From assembly GCA_024401165.1 (NCBI GenBank), contig JAKSLN010000003.1, forward strand, positions 1 to 54,226: a DNA stretch of 54,226 bases, written 5' to 3'. Of this stretch, positions 1-8,558 are shown one piece after another. A program made the position numbers and the translations under genes. The notes beneath the pieces are model-generated. The model saw only the letters and a program-made list of their open reading frames with translations, was not told the origin of the DNA and did not search any database. Source of the stretch: Bacteroidaceae bacterium. GTDB taxonomy: Bacteria; Bacteroidota; Bacteroidia; Bacteroidales; Bacteroidaceae. The first letter of the stretch is position 1, and each line of letters opens with the position of its first letter.

Positions 1-80
1 TACGGTTTCTTTCTTTTTCTTCTTTTTCTTTATAGGGGTGCAGGGGGAAGGTTTCTTTTGCTTCGTTTTCTTCTTTGCAA

Positions 81-141
81 TGGTTACCATTATGGTTACC
101 ATCTGTGGTTACCATCTGTGGTTACCATCTGTGGTTACCAT
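81..141. repeat. Tandem repeat, five copies of TGGTTACCAT, period 12-13 bp
   Basis: TGGTTACCAT begins at 81, 93, 106, 119 and 132. The spacer is TA after the first copy and CTG after the next three. With its flanking base the core ATGGTTACCAT is a palindrome apart from its centre, so each unit could be a dyad binding site or a weak hairpin. The three TGGTTACCATCTG units are exact copies, which suggests recent slippage or active maintenance. The unit is too short and has no spacer diversity, so it is not a CRISPR. Confidence 0.85.
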
Positions 142-310
142 AAAAAGAGGCGGACTTTGCATCAATCCAAAGGCGATAAAGCAGAAATAAACCTTCGCGA
201 GTGCATTCGGCCAAGAGACGAAGACGCGCACGAACAAACAGTCATGAAAAAATCTCTTAGAAAGACCTAAAAAAGATGGAGAAAAAGATGGAAATCTAAA
301 AAATTTGGTT

Positions 311-318
311 TACCTTTG
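311..318 (+). promoter_or_regulatory. Bacteroidetes -7 box TACCTTTG
   Basis: It matches the TAnnTTTG consensus and lies about 140 nt upstream of the likely TTG start of the PQQ-propeller gene. I see no good -33 TTTG at the expected distance. The predicted start of transcription is near 325, giving a long leader. Confidence 0.5.
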
Positions 319-457
319 CAGCGTCTTAGTTCGACAGAAAAGTCCTGGATTTCGCAACACCACGACCGGAAGGCGAGCGGAGAACACAAGAAGCACAAGA
401 ACGGTTGACGTTCAAGAAGTTAACAAGATCACAAACCCAGTTGCGACAGAAAGAATT

Positions 458-1723
458 TTGAAAAAATTTATTGTACTTATCGCTCTTCTTGCTCTCTACC
501 TGAGCAACGCATCGGCACAGGTCACTCCCTATGGTTGGCGTGGTCCAGAGCACAACGGTTACTACCCTGACAAGGGACTGCAGAACAAATGGGGCGAAAA
601 AGGTCCCGAACTGGTTTTCGAGACCACGGATGCTGGCAAAGGCTACTCTTCACCCGTCATCGTTGGCGACAGACTGTACCTTACAGGCATGAATGAGGAC
701 GAGACGAAGGAGGTGTTCCACTGCTACAACCTGAAGGGTGAGAAGCAGTACACGGTGGTGTATGGCAATCCCTGGAAGCAGTCGTACCCCGAGACCCGCA
801 CCACCCCCGCCATCGATGGTGACAAGGCATACGTCATCAGCGGCATGGGCGAGATTGTCTGCATCAACACGAAGGACGGCAGCATCGTCTGGAGCGTAGA
901 CGGCGGCAACAAGTACCAGCGCAAGACTGGTAACTGGGGTACCAGCGAGTGCCCTCTGGTCTACGACGACAAGGTAATCTACACCCCCTGCGGCGAGCAG
1001 ACGACCATGGTGGCCCTGAACAAGAACACGGGCGAGGAGATATGGAAGACACGTTCGCTGAACAACCATTCTGGCTACGTCTCGCCCATCATGATCGAAT
1101 ATAAGGGCAAGCGTCAGATTGTGGGTTCGACAGCCACCACGGCCATTGGCGTCAACCCGGACAATGGCGACATCGAGTGGACCTTCGACAACTGGGGAGA
1201 ACGCTACACCGGCACGCCCATCCGATGGGGTGACATCGCCCCCAACTCAGCGCTCTACAAGGACGGCAAGATATTCTTCTGCCACGGCTACAACATCAAC
1301 GGTTTCCAGTTGCAGTTGGCCGACGACCTGAAGAACGTGACCTGCACCTGGCGTACCGAGACGCTCGACACCCACCATGGCGGCTATGTGCTGGTTGACG
1401 GCAAGGTGTACGGTTCGAACTGGATCAACGGCAACGACGGTAACTGGTGCTGCATCGACTGGGAAACCGGCGAGACCAACTACGAGGAGAAGTGGACGGA
1501 CGGCGCCGGCAAGGGTTCGATCATCGCCGCCGACGGCAAACTGTTCATCTATGACGAGCGCCGCGGTTACGTGGGACTCGTAAACGCCACCCCTGCCAAG
1601 TTCGACGTTGTCAGCAAGTTCCGCATCGAGAAAGGCAGCGGTCCCTACTGGGCTCACATGAGCATCAACAAGGGCATCCTCTACGTCCGCCATGGCGAAC
1701 TTTTGGCGGCCTACAAACTATAA
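458..1723 (+). CDS. Secreted PQQ-binding-like beta-propeller protein
   Basis: A 421-aa protein with an N-terminal signal peptide (residues 1-21, ending SNASAQ) followed by repeated propeller blades. The blades carry short words of the type SPVIVGDRLYLTG, TPAIDGDKAYVISG, PLVYDDKVIYT and GKIFFCHGY, typical of BamB/quinoprotein-like folds. Family knowledge suggests a periplasmic or surface scaffold, not necessarily an enzyme. The frame is open from 305, but the signal peptide only begins at a TTG codon at 458, so I place the start there; no ATG fits. It stands alone, with its own promoter box and a strong hairpin terminator (1788-1817). GC content is high: one sampled 60-nt line is about 63%. 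The ligand is unknown. Confidence 0.8.
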   Translation: MKKFIVLIALLALYLSNASAQVTPYGWRGPEHNGYYPDKGLQNKWGEKGPELVFETTDAGKGYSSPVIVGDRLYLTGMNEDETKEVFHCYNLKGEKQYTVVYGNPWKQSYPETRTTPAIDGDKAYVISGMGEIVCINTKDGSIVWSVDGGNKYQRKTGNWGTSECPLVYDDKVIYTPCGEQTTMVALNKNTGEEIWKTRSLNNHSGYVSPIMIEYKGKRQIVGSTATTAIGVNPDNGDIEWTFDNWGERYTGTPIRWGDIAPNSALYKDGKIFFCHGYNINGFQLQLADDLKNVTCTWRTETLDTHHGGYVLVDGKVYGSNWINGNDGNWCCIDWETGETNYEEKWTDGAGKGSIIAADGKLFIYDERRGYVGLVNATPAKFDVVSKFRIEKGSGPYWAHMSINKGILYVRHGELLAAYKL

Positions 1724-1787
1724 CATGTTCGGTTATGCGGTTATAAGGTCGGCCTAAAGACCTTTGCCGGTTATACGAAAAAATAAC

Positions 1788-1817
1788 AGGCCACGGATTC
1801 AGCAGTTTCCGTGGCCT
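1788..1817 (+). terminator. Hairpin terminator after the propeller gene
   Basis: Inverted repeat AGGCCACGGA (1788-1797) and TCCGTGGCCT (1808-1817), a perfect 10-bp stem with a 10-nt loop followed by ATTTG. A smaller hairpin, AAGGTC (1745-1750) with GACCTT (1759-1764), precedes it. Confidence 0.75.
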
Positions 1818-1851
1818 ATTTGCATACTGAGGTATAATAGGATGTGAACCA

Positions 1852-1892
1852 TGGTTATAATTAAGCATGCCGCTTTTGATACCTGAGTAGTT
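1852..1892. repeat. Dispersed 41-bp repeat, copy 1
   Basis: This segment contains the words TTAAGCAT, CCGCTTTTGA and GTAGTT. It matches 52069-52109 at 36 of 41 positions without gaps. Both copies are intergenic, downstream of a gene for a secreted protein. Confidence 0.75.
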
Positions 1893-1964
1893 GCTGGAGG
1901 GAGGTGAATTGTAAAATATTTATAATTAATTAGGTTCATACGCGCGAAATAGAAAGTTTTTTCG

Positions 1965-1972
1965 TACCTTTG
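1965..1972 (+). promoter_or_regulatory. -7 box TACCTTTG directly before the DUF4199 gene
   Basis: It matches TAnnTTTG. The ATG at 1982 lies only 9 nt after the box, about where transcription should begin, so the mRNA is predicted to be leaderless or nearly so. Confidence 0.65.
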
Positions 1973-1981
1973 TACTCGATT

Positions 1982-2524
1982 ATGGAGACATTTGACTTTA
2001 AAGAAGCACGCAGCAAGGCCATGCAGATTGGCCTGTTGGGCTGTGCATTCTGGTCGGGCAGCTTCCTGCTGTTCGTCTATACCTTCCCATCTTTCCTTTC
2101 CGAGCTGTCCACCGTGCTGGGCCTGTCGTCCGTCGCCGTGGTAGGCGGCATCGTGCGCCGCTTGCGTCAGGAGAACGCATCGATGAACACGCTGCGCTGC
2201 TGGTGGATGACCTGGTTCTCGTTCATGTGTACGGTGCTGCTGACCACCGCCGTTCAATATATGTACTTTGCCTGGCTGGACAACGGACGCATCTGGGCCA
2301 AGATGGGCAGCCTCTTCGCCTCGAAGGAAGTGGTGGAAGTGTACACCCAGGCCGGGGCGTCCGACATGCTGGAGCAGATACAGCAGCTCATCAGCGAGAT
2401 GCCCTCGCTGCCCGTGAGGGACGTGGTGATGAGCCTTATGACGTCGAACCTCTTCATCGGCTTCATCTTCTCCGTCCTATCGCTGCTCTTCATCATCGGC
2501 ACGCGGGCGGGGGAGAAAAAATGA
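1982..2524 (+). CDS. DUF4199-family membrane protein
   Basis: A 180-aa integral membrane protein. Hydrophobic segments are visible at about residues 15-35, 42-55, 78-98 and 155-175, with a long soluble stretch (about 105-150) between the third and fourth. This layout and the position directly before a GT2 glycosyltransferase fit the Bacteroidetes family DUF4199, whose function is unknown. I use the ATG at 1982, since the TTG at 1970 lies inside the promoter box. The gap of 54 nt to the glycosyltransferase suggests co-transcription, so a role in lipid-linked glycan or envelope metabolism is plausible but inferred. Confidence 0.75.
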   Translation: METFDFKEARSKAMQIGLLGCAFWSGSFLLFVYTFPSFLSELSTVLGLSSVAVVGGIVRRLRQENASMNTLRCWWMTWFSFMCTVLLTTAVQYMYFAWLDNGRIWAKMGSLFASKEVVEVYTQAGASDMLEQIQQLISEMPSLPVRDVVMSLMTSNLFIGFIFSVLSLLFIIGTRAGEKK

Positions 2525-2578
2525 GCAGGTCGCCCCACCCCACACTTGCAAGCAACAAGAAAAAACAAACGAAAGACA

Positions 2579-3538
2579 ATGGATATAACAGTTTTAGTTC
2601 CCCTCTACAACGAGGAAGAGTCATTGGTTGAACTCCACGCCTGGATCAAGCGCGTGATGGACGAGAACCATTTCACATACGAAATCATCTTTGTCAACGA
2701 TGGTTCGACGGACAACTCGTGGAAAGTGCTGCAAGACTTGCAGAAGGAGAACCCCGAGGTTCACGCCATCCGCTTCCGCCGCAACTATGGCAAGAGTCCC
2801 GCCCTGTACTGCGGCTTTGCCCGTGCCGAGGGTGACGTGGTGATCACCATGGATGCCGACCTCCAGGACTCTCCCGACGAGATTCCCGAACTGCGCCGCA
2901 TGATTGTCGAGGACGGCTATGACCTGGTGAGCGGATACAAGATGAACCGCAGCCAAGGCGATCCCCTGTCGAAGACCATCCCCACAAAGCTCTTCAACGC
3001 CACCGCCCGCAAGGTGAGCGGCATCAAGAACCTGCACGACTTCAACTGCGGACTGAAGGCCTACCGCAAGGAGGTAATCAAGAACATCGAGGTGTTCGGC
3101 GAGATGCACCGCTACATCCCCTATCTGGCCAAGGAGGCAGGCTTCAGCCGTATTGGCGAGAAGCGCGTCCACCATCAGGCCCGCAAGCACGGCAAGTCTA
3201 AGTTCATGGGCTGGAACCGCTTCGTGAACGGCTATCTGGACCTAATCACGCTCTGGTTCCTGAGCACCTTTGGCAAAAAGCCCATGCACGTGTTCGGCTT
3301 CCTGGGCAGCATCATGTTCATCCTAGGCTTCCTGGCTGTGCTGACCGTAGGCGGCAACAAGCTCTACTGCCTGATAGCTGGCATCCCCCACCCCCTCGTG
3401 ACCAGTTCGCCCTACTTCTACATCGCGCTGACGATGATGATACTGGGCACGCAGCTCTTCCTGGCAGGATTCCTGGGCGAGTTGATCAGTCGCAACTCAC
3501 AGGAGAGAAACAAGTACCACATCGCAGAGGAGTTCTAA
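2579..3538 (+). CDS. GT2 family glycosyltransferase (DPM1/GtrB-like)
   Basis: A 319-aa protein. The GT-A fold begins with VPLYNEEESL near residue 7, followed by NDGSTDNSW and the nucleotide/metal motif DADLQDSPDE. Two transmembrane segments follow in the last third (about residues 235-260 and 278-305). This matches polyprenyl-phosphate sugar transferases of the DPM1/GtrB/ArnC type, which transfer a sugar from a nucleotide donor to a lipid phosphate at the inner membrane face. The start is the ATG at 2579; an in-frame TTG at 2546 would add a non-homologous lysine-rich lead. It is linked to the DUF4199 gene upstream. The donor sugar cannot be read from sequence. Confidence 0.85.
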   Translation: MDITVLVPLYNEEESLVELHAWIKRVMDENHFTYEIIFVNDGSTDNSWKVLQDLQKENPEVHAIRFRRNYGKSPALYCGFARAEGDVVITMDADLQDSPDEIPELRRMIVEDGYDLVSGYKMNRSQGDPLSKTIPTKLFNATARKVSGIKNLHDFNCGLKAYRKEVIKNIEVFGEMHRYIPYLAKEAGFSRIGEKRVHHQARKHGKSKFMGWNRFVNGYLDLITLWFLSTFGKKPMHVFGFLGSIMFILGFLAVLTVGGNKLYCLIAGIPHPLVTSSPYFYIALTMMILGTQLFLAGFLGELISRNSQERNKYHIAEEF

Positions 3539-3557
3539 AAAAAGGGAGACTAAGACA

Positions 3558-4028
3558 TTGAAAAAGGCACTATTCATACTGCTTGCCAGCCTGCTGTGCT
3601 GGGCATGCGACGACATAGACTGCACGCTGAACAACACGGTGGAGTGCAAACTGGCCTTCTACGACCAGGACGGCAAGCCCGTCGGCATCCTTGACACGCT
3701 GGACGTCTACGCCGAGGGACTCGACGATCCCCTCTACAACCGAGCCACGAAGCAAACCAACCTTGGCATCCCCCTGAGCTACTACAAGGATCGCGACACG
3801 CTGCAGCTGGTGGTGTACGGCAAGGACTACATGATGGAGGACTGGCTGGTGATCGAGAAGGAAAACATCGAGCACTTCGAGAGCCTGAACTGCCCCGTGA
3901 AGATGTTCCACACGCTGAAGTCCGTCAGCCTGATGAGCAACGAGTTCATCGACTCGGTAACGATCAACTACCCTAACGTAGAATACAACAATGGCGAAAA
4001 CATCAAGATATATTTGCATACTCGTTAG
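3558..4028 (+). CDS. DUF6452-family lipoprotein
   Basis: A 156-aa protein with a lysine-rich start, a hydrophobic stretch and a cysteine-ended signal (LLCWAC), so it is probably a lipoprotein. The mature part is small, acidic and rich in beta-type residues. I assign it to DUF6452 from its C-T-L-N pattern after the signal and its pairing with the DUF6048 gene. The start codon is TTG at 3558. Its last 38 nt overlap the following gene in a different frame, which implies translational coupling. Function unknown; the pair probably acts together at the outer membrane. Confidence 0.65.
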   Translation: MKKALFILLASLLCWACDDIDCTLNNTVECKLAFYDQDGKPVGILDTLDVYAEGLDDPLYNRATKQTNLGIPLSYYKDRDTLQLVVYGKDYMMEDWLVIEKENIEHFESLNCPVKMFHTLKSVSLMSNEFIDSVTINYPNVEYNNGENIKIYLHTR

Positions 4029-4668
4029 CCTGCTATGCCTCTGCCTGCCCGTCAGCGCCAAGCAAAGCAAGTACCGCGTGGAGAAGGAGATGCCCAAGGC
4101 ACGCCTCCTGAACGGCATCGGCGTGGGTGTGGACGGCGTAGGGTTCATCATGAAGGCCATGAGCGGTCGCTTTGCCAACATGGAGGTCTCGGGCCGCCTG
4201 AACCTGCTGGAGAAGTACTTCCCCATCGTGGAACTGGGCATCGGAGAGTGCACCCGCGAGGGCAACGAGCAGCCAACGAAGTTCCACACGAGCGCCCCCT
4301 ACTTCCGCATTGGCGCCGACTACAACCTGACAAAGAAGCGCAACGGTAACCGCTTCCTGGTGGGTCTGCGCTACGGCGTGTCGAACTTCAAGTACGACTA
4401 TGCCAACCCCGACTTCAAAGACGAAGTGTATGGCGGAGCCACGCCCTTGGAATTCAAGGACCTGGAAGGAAAGGCACAATGGGTGGAGGCTTGCGCAGGC
4501 GTTGAGACGAAGCTGTGGAGTTTCGTTCGCCTGGGTTTCAACATCCGCTACAAGATGAACATATACAAGAAGTTCAGTCCCCACGGCGACCCATGGTTCG
4601 TCCCAGGCTACGGCAAGTTCGACACTTCCACGTGGGGAGGCTCGGTAAACCTGATGTTTGACATTTAG
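3991..4668 (+). CDS. DUF6048-family exported protein
   Basis: A 225-aa protein with a signal peptide (residues 1-23, ending PVSAK). The mature part has alternating aromatic and glycine strands and ends in an aromatic-terminated strand (NLMFDI), which looks like a small outer-membrane beta-barrel. It matches the Bacteroidetes family DUF6048 as I know it, including the preceding DUF6452 lipoprotein. The ATG at 3991 lies inside the preceding gene (38-nt overlap). ApbE follows after 11 nt, so the three are probably one transcript. No function is established. Confidence 0.65.
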   Translation: MAKTSRYICILVSLLCLCLPVSAKQSKYRVEKEMPKARLLNGIGVGVDGVGFIMKAMSGRFANMEVSGRLNLLEKYFPIVELGIGECTREGNEQPTKFHTSAPYFRIGADYNLTKKRNGNRFLVGLRYGVSNFKYDYANPDFKDEVYGGATPLEFKDLEGKAQWVEACAGVETKLWSFVRLGFNIRYKMNIYKKFSPHGDPWFVPGYGKFDTSTWGGSVNLMFDI

Positions 4669-4679
4669 AAACAAGGAAT

Positions 4680-5714
4680 ATGATCGATAAACTGAAAGAG
4701 AAACCTTGGATGTGGAGGTTGCCCTTCCTCGTCCTGCTGATCCTGTTCTCCGTCTTCGCCATCCGCCGCCATCAAGGCGTAACGCCAATAACAAAGGCGC
4801 AATGGCAGCATAGCGAAGGTGCGGTGTTCGGCACGTTCTACCACCTGACCTACGAGCACCCGACGATTCTACAGACCGACATCGACCAGGCGCTGGAGAT
4901 GGTGAATAACTCGCTGTCGATGTTCAACCCCAAGTCGACCCTGAGCAAGGTGAACAGCAATGAAGACCTACACAGCGACGCGATGCTGGAGAGCGTCTTC
5001 GCCCTGGCACAGAAGGTCAGCCGGGCAACCGACGGCGCCTTCGACGTCACCGTGGCCCCCCTTGTCAACGCCTGGGGATTCGGTTTCAAGAACGGAGCGA
5101 TGCCCGACTCAGCGACGGTTGACAGCCTGCGGGCACTCGTGGGATGGAACCGCGTCAGCATTGAGGGCGGAATAGTGAAGAAGGAGGTGCCCGGCATGGT
5201 GCTTGACTTCAGCGCCATAGCCAAGGGATACGGATGCGACGCTGTTGCCAGTGTGCTGCGCCACCATGGCGTACGCAACTTCATGGTGGAGATTGGCGGC
5301 GAAGTTGTGGTCGATGGCATGAACGACAAGGGCAAAGCCTGGCGCATCGGCGTCAACAAGCCCATCGAAGACTCACTTTGCGTCAACAACGAACTGGAGA
5401 CTGTGCTGGAACTGTCGGGCAAGGCAATGGCCACAAGCGGCAACTACCGCAACTTCTACGTGACGGAGGACGGTCGAAAGGTGGCCCACACCATAGACCC
5501 CCACACGGGCTATCCCGTGCAGCACTCGATACTGAGCGCCACGGTGGTGGCTCCCACCTGTGCCGAGGCAGACGCCTTTGCCACCTCATTCATGGTGATG
5601 GGACTGGAGAAGGCCAAGGAGGTGCTGAAGCAACAGAAGCAGCTGCAGGTCTTCCTCATCTATGCCGAGGGAGATGAAAACAAGGTGTACAGCACGGTCG
5701 ACGAAGCGAAATAG
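4680..5714 (+). CDS. apbE: FAD:protein FMN transferase (ApbE)
   Basis: A 344-aa protein with one N-terminal membrane segment (about residues 11-29) and the ApbE fold. Visible motifs are GTFYHLTYE, FDVTVAPLVNAWGFG, DFSAIAKGYGCDAVA, EIGGEVVVDG, ATSGNYRNFY and HTIDPHTGYPV; the last holds the conserved metal-site region. The enzyme covalently attaches FMN to threonine in target proteins such as NqrB, NqrC and RnfG, outside the cytoplasmic membrane. No target gene is in this window. It follows DUF6048 by 11 nt and precedes the Crp-type regulator by 21 nt. Length is normal for the family. Confidence 0.95.
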   Translation: MIDKLKEKPWMWRLPFLVLLILFSVFAIRRHQGVTPITKAQWQHSEGAVFGTFYHLTYEHPTILQTDIDQALEMVNNSLSMFNPKSTLSKVNSNEDLHSDAMLESVFALAQKVSRATDGAFDVTVAPLVNAWGFGFKNGAMPDSATVDSLRALVGWNRVSIEGGIVKKEVPGMVLDFSAIAKGYGCDAVASVLRHHGVRNFMVEIGGEVVVDGMNDKGKAWRIGVNKPIEDSLCVNNELETVLELSGKAMATSGNYRNFYVTEDGRKVAHTIDPHTGYPVQHSILSATVVAPTCAEADAFATSFMVMGLEKAKEVLKQQKQLQVFLIYAEGDENKVYSTVDEAK

Positions 5715-5735
5715 ACATTTAAGAGTTAGACATAC

Positions 5736-6365
5736 ATGACGCTCTCCCAACTATACGAAAGCCTGGCAACCTTGCCCCTATTCAGAGGCATAAGCGCACA
5801 GGAACTGGCATCGATAGCAGACAAGGTGCACCTGCGCTGGCTGAACATCGTGTCGGACCAGCCGTTCATACAGGCCGATGAACCCTGCCAGCACATTGCC
5901 TACCTGACGGAGGGAGAGATGACGAAGACGACCAGTTACGACAACGCGACCTACACCGTAACGGAGCGCATCAAGGGACCGTGCATCATCGAACCGGAGC
6001 AGCTCTACGGCCTGACCTGCGCCTACCAGAGCAACTATCGTACCGTCACCACCTGCAAACTGCTTCTTATCAGCAAACAAGACATACGAGAGACGCTGAT
6101 GAACATACCCATATGGCGCATCAATCTGCTGAACCACTATGCCTCGATGATTGGGAAACTGAAACGCGACAACGAAGCAAGACCCTACGACATCAAGGAG
6201 AAGATCATGCACTTCGGCGCAGAGCGGCCTCAGACGCTGAAGATCCGAATGATTGACCTGGCTCACTACCTGGGAACGTCGCGAACCACCATATCGCACA
6301 TCCTGCACGAACTGGAGAGCGAAGGAAAAATAAAGATGACGCCCAACCTGATTGAATATAAATAA
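5736..6365 (+). CDS. Crp/Fnr-family transcriptional regulator
   Basis: A 209-aa protein. Residues about 10-120 form a cyclic-nucleotide-binding-like jelly roll (LFRGISAQELASIA, then EGEM). A C-terminal winged helix contains MIDLAHYLGTSRTTISHILHEL, a good recognition-helix pattern. No cysteine cluster for an Fnr-type iron-sulfur centre is visible near the N terminus, so the effector is unknown. It is the last gene of the 2.6-6.4 kb run and, by position behind apbE, may respond to redox or energy state; that is inference. Confidence 0.88.
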   Translation: MTLSQLYESLATLPLFRGISAQELASIADKVHLRWLNIVSDQPFIQADEPCQHIAYLTEGEMTKTTSYDNATYTVTERIKGPCIIEPEQLYGLTCAYQSNYRTVTTCKLLLISKQDIRETLMNIPIWRINLLNHYASMIGKLKRDNEARPYDIKEKIMHFGAERPQTLKIRMIDLAHYLGTSRTTISHILHELESEGKIKMTPNLIEYK

Positions 6366-6417
6366 TTCAAGTTTCGCACGCGCTCAACTTGCTGTCGTTT
6401 ATTGGTTTAGGTGATAT

Positions 6418-6425
6418 TACATTTG
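6418..6425 (+). promoter_or_regulatory. -7 box TACATTTG before the M3 peptidase gene
   Basis: It matches TAnnTTTG, about 112 nt upstream of the ATG at 6537. Between them lie three copies of CTAAACAA (6453, 6461, 6477), giving an A/C-rich leader. Confidence 0.5.
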
Positions 6426-6536
6426 GCTATTGAGCAGGCTGATCATACATTCCTAAACAACTAAACAACTAATTTACTAAACAACTGAAACTGAGCAAAA
6501 GCGAAGCTTGCGAAAGTTGAATAAATTAAAAGATAT

Positions 6537-8558
6537 ATGAACGTATTTCTGGAGGAATATAAAACGCCTTTTGAGACGGTCCCCTTCAACGAGATAAAGT
6601 TTGAGGACTACGAGGAAGCCATGCTGGAGGGCATGCGTCGCGAGAACGAAGACCAGCAGCGCATGCTGGACAACCCAGAGACACCCACCTTCGAGAACAC
6701 CATCGACACGGAAGACGACCGCACACTGAACCGCGTGACAACGGCATTCTTCAACCTGCTGAGTGCCGACACCAGCGACGAGATGGACGAGCTGGCGCAG
6801 AAGATGCAGCCATTGCTGACGGAGCACAGCCAGAACATCGTACTGAACGAGCGCTACTTTGAACGTGTCAAAGCCGTCAAGGAGAACCACCGCGAGTTGA
6901 CGCCCGAGGAGCAGATGCTGCTGGACAAGACATACGAAGGCTTCGAGCGCAACGGTGCCACGCTGGACGAGGAGAAGAAGAAGCAGTTCCGCCAGCTGAG
7001 CCAGGAACTGGCCATGCTGACCCTGCAGTTCCAGCAAAACGAACTGAAGGACATGAACGGATACAGCCTGCATGTAACAGACGTGGAGCAGTTAAAGGGC
7101 ATGCCCGAGTCACAGCTCGTCGCCGCTCAGGAAGCAGCCAAGGAAGCCGGCAAGGAAGGATACCTCTTCACCCTGCACGCTCCCTCCTTCAACCCCTTCC
7201 TGCAGTATTGCGAGAACCGCGAACTCCGCAAGCAGATGTACATGGCACGCAACACCATCTGCACCCACGACAATGCCTACAACAACGAGGAAATAGTCCG
7301 CAAGATTGTCAACACACGACGCGAGATTGCCCAACTGCTGGGCTACCGCAACTGGGCCGAGTACACGCTCAAACGCCGCATGGCCGAAGACATCGAGCAT
7401 GTGGACGACCTGCTGAACAAGCTGCTGGACGCCTATCTTCCTTCGGCAAAGAAGGAGGTAGCGGAAGTGGAAGCCCTGGCCAAGCGCATCGAAGGCGACG
7501 ACTTCGAACTGATGCCCTGGGACTTCGCCCACTACAGCCACCTGCTCAAGATGGAGCGCTACAACATCGACGCAGAGATGCTGCGCCCCTATCTGGAGCT
7601 TAGCCGCGTGATCGACGGCGTGTTCGGACTGGCTACACGCCTCTATGGCATCACCTTCCACAAGCGTGAAGACATACAGGTCTACAATCCCGACGTGGAT
7701 GCCTGGGAGGTACGCGACGAGAAGGGCGACTTCCTGGCCGTCCTGTACACCGACTTCCATCCCCGCAAGTCGAAGCAGAGTGGCGCATGGATGACCAGCT
7801 ACAAGGAACAATATATGAAGAAAGGCGTGGACTCGCGCCCCATCGTCAGCGTGACGATGAACTTCACCAAACCGACGGAGAACACGCCCGCCCTGCTGAC
7901 GCTGGGCGAGGTAGAGACGTTCCTGCACGAGTTTGGCCATGCCCTTCACGGCATGTTCTCAAAGGTGCGCTTCGAGTCGTTGAGCGGAACGAACGTGTAC
8001 TGGGACTTCGTGGAACTGCCTTCGCAATTCATGGAGAACTACGCCATAGAGCCCGAGTTCCTGCACACTTTTGCCCGCCACTACCAGACCGACGAGCCCC
8101 TACCCGACGAACTCATCGACCGAATTCGCCAGAGCCGCAACTTCAACGTAGCCTACGCCTGCATCCGCCAGGTCAGCTTTGGTCTGCTGGACATGGCATA
8201 CTACACGCGCGAAACTGCCCTCGAAGGCAGCATCGAGGCATTCGAAAAGGAGGCATGGAAAAAGACACAGTTGCTGCCCAGCGTAGACGGCACCTGCATG
8301 TCGGTACAGTTCGGCCACATCATGTGTGGCGGATACTCAGCCGGATACTACAGCTACAAGTGGGCCGAGGTGCTGGATGCCGATGCCTTCAGCGTCTTCC
8401 AGCAGGAGGGCATCTTCAATCCCGAAACCGCCAAGCGCTTCCGCGACGAAGTGCTGTCGAAGGGAGGCACCGAGCCTCCCATGACATTGTACAAGCGATT
8501 CCGCGGACAAGAACCAAGTATTGACGCATTACTGAAGAGAAATGGAATTAAAGATTGA
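6537..8558 (+). CDS. dcp: M3 family oligopeptidase / dipeptidyl carboxypeptidase
   Basis: A 673-aa metallopeptidase. The zinc motif HEFGHALHGMF lies near residue 465, with a downstream glutamate in the region of the ELPSQF stretch as usual for M3 enzymes. The N-terminal 300 residues are helical and acidic. There is no signal peptide, so it is cytosolic and probably cleaves small peptides taken up or released during proteolysis. Its length suits Dcp. The last 17 nt overlap the dCMP deaminase-like gene, so the two are coupled. The choice between Dcp and oligopeptidase A-like activity cannot be made from sequence alone. Confidence 0.92.
   Translation: MNVFLEEYKTPFETVPFNEIKFEDYEEAMLEGMRRENEDQQRMLDNPETPTFENTIDTEDDRTLNRVTTAFFNLLSADTSDEMDELAQKMQPLLTEHSQNIVLNERYFERVKAVKENHRELTPEEQMLLDKTYEGFERNGATLDEEKKKQFRQLSQELAMLTLQFQQNELKDMNGYSLHVTDVEQLKGMPESQLVAAQEAAKEAGKEGYLFTLHAPSFNPFLQYCENRELRKQMYMARNTICTHDNAYNNEEIVRKIVNTRREIAQLLGYRNWAEYTLKRRMAEDIEHVDDLLNKLLDAYLPSAKKEVAEVEALAKRIEGDDFELMPWDFAHYSHLLKMERYNIDAEMLRPYLELSRVIDGVFGLATRLYGITFHKREDIQVYNPDVDAWEVRDEKGDFLAVLYTDFHPRKSKQSGAWMTSYKEQYMKKGVDSRPIVSVTMNFTKPTENTPALLTLGEVETFLHEFGHALHGMFSKVRFESLSGTNVYWDFVELPSQFMENYAIEPEFLHTFARHYQTDEPLPDELIDRIRQSRNFNVAYACIRQVSFGLLDMAYYTRETALEGSIEAFEKEAWKKTQLLPSVDGTCMSVQFGHIMCGGYSAGYYSYKWAEVLDADAFSVFQQEGIFNPETAKRFRDEVLSKGGTEPPMTLYKRFRGQEPSIDALLKRNGIKD

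Larger units (their letters stand above)
1..457. other. Intergenic region with tandem repeat and promoter
   Basis: No convincing gene is seen here. The stretch holds a pyrimidine-rich beginning, a tandem array of near-palindromes (81-141), an A-rich segment and a -7 type promoter box at 311-318 for the propeller gene. An open frame at 58-270 runs through the repeat array and encodes repeated YHLW/TICGY-like words, which is what translated repeats look like, so I do not call it a gene. The gene whose flank this is lies left of the window. Confidence 0.6.

Noticed and set aside
81..141. Possible CRISPR array
   Set aside because: Repeat of 12-13 bp with no unique spacers and no cas genes.
58..270. 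Open frame of 70 codons at the left end
   Set aside because: It begins with TTG and runs through the tandem repeat; the predicted peptide is a repeat-derived tyrosine/histidine stretch with no gene-like features.
7110..7949. Long minus-strand open frame opposite the M3 peptidase gene
   Set aside because: GC-rich codon bias creates stop-free antisense frames; the peptidase has clear catalytic motifs.
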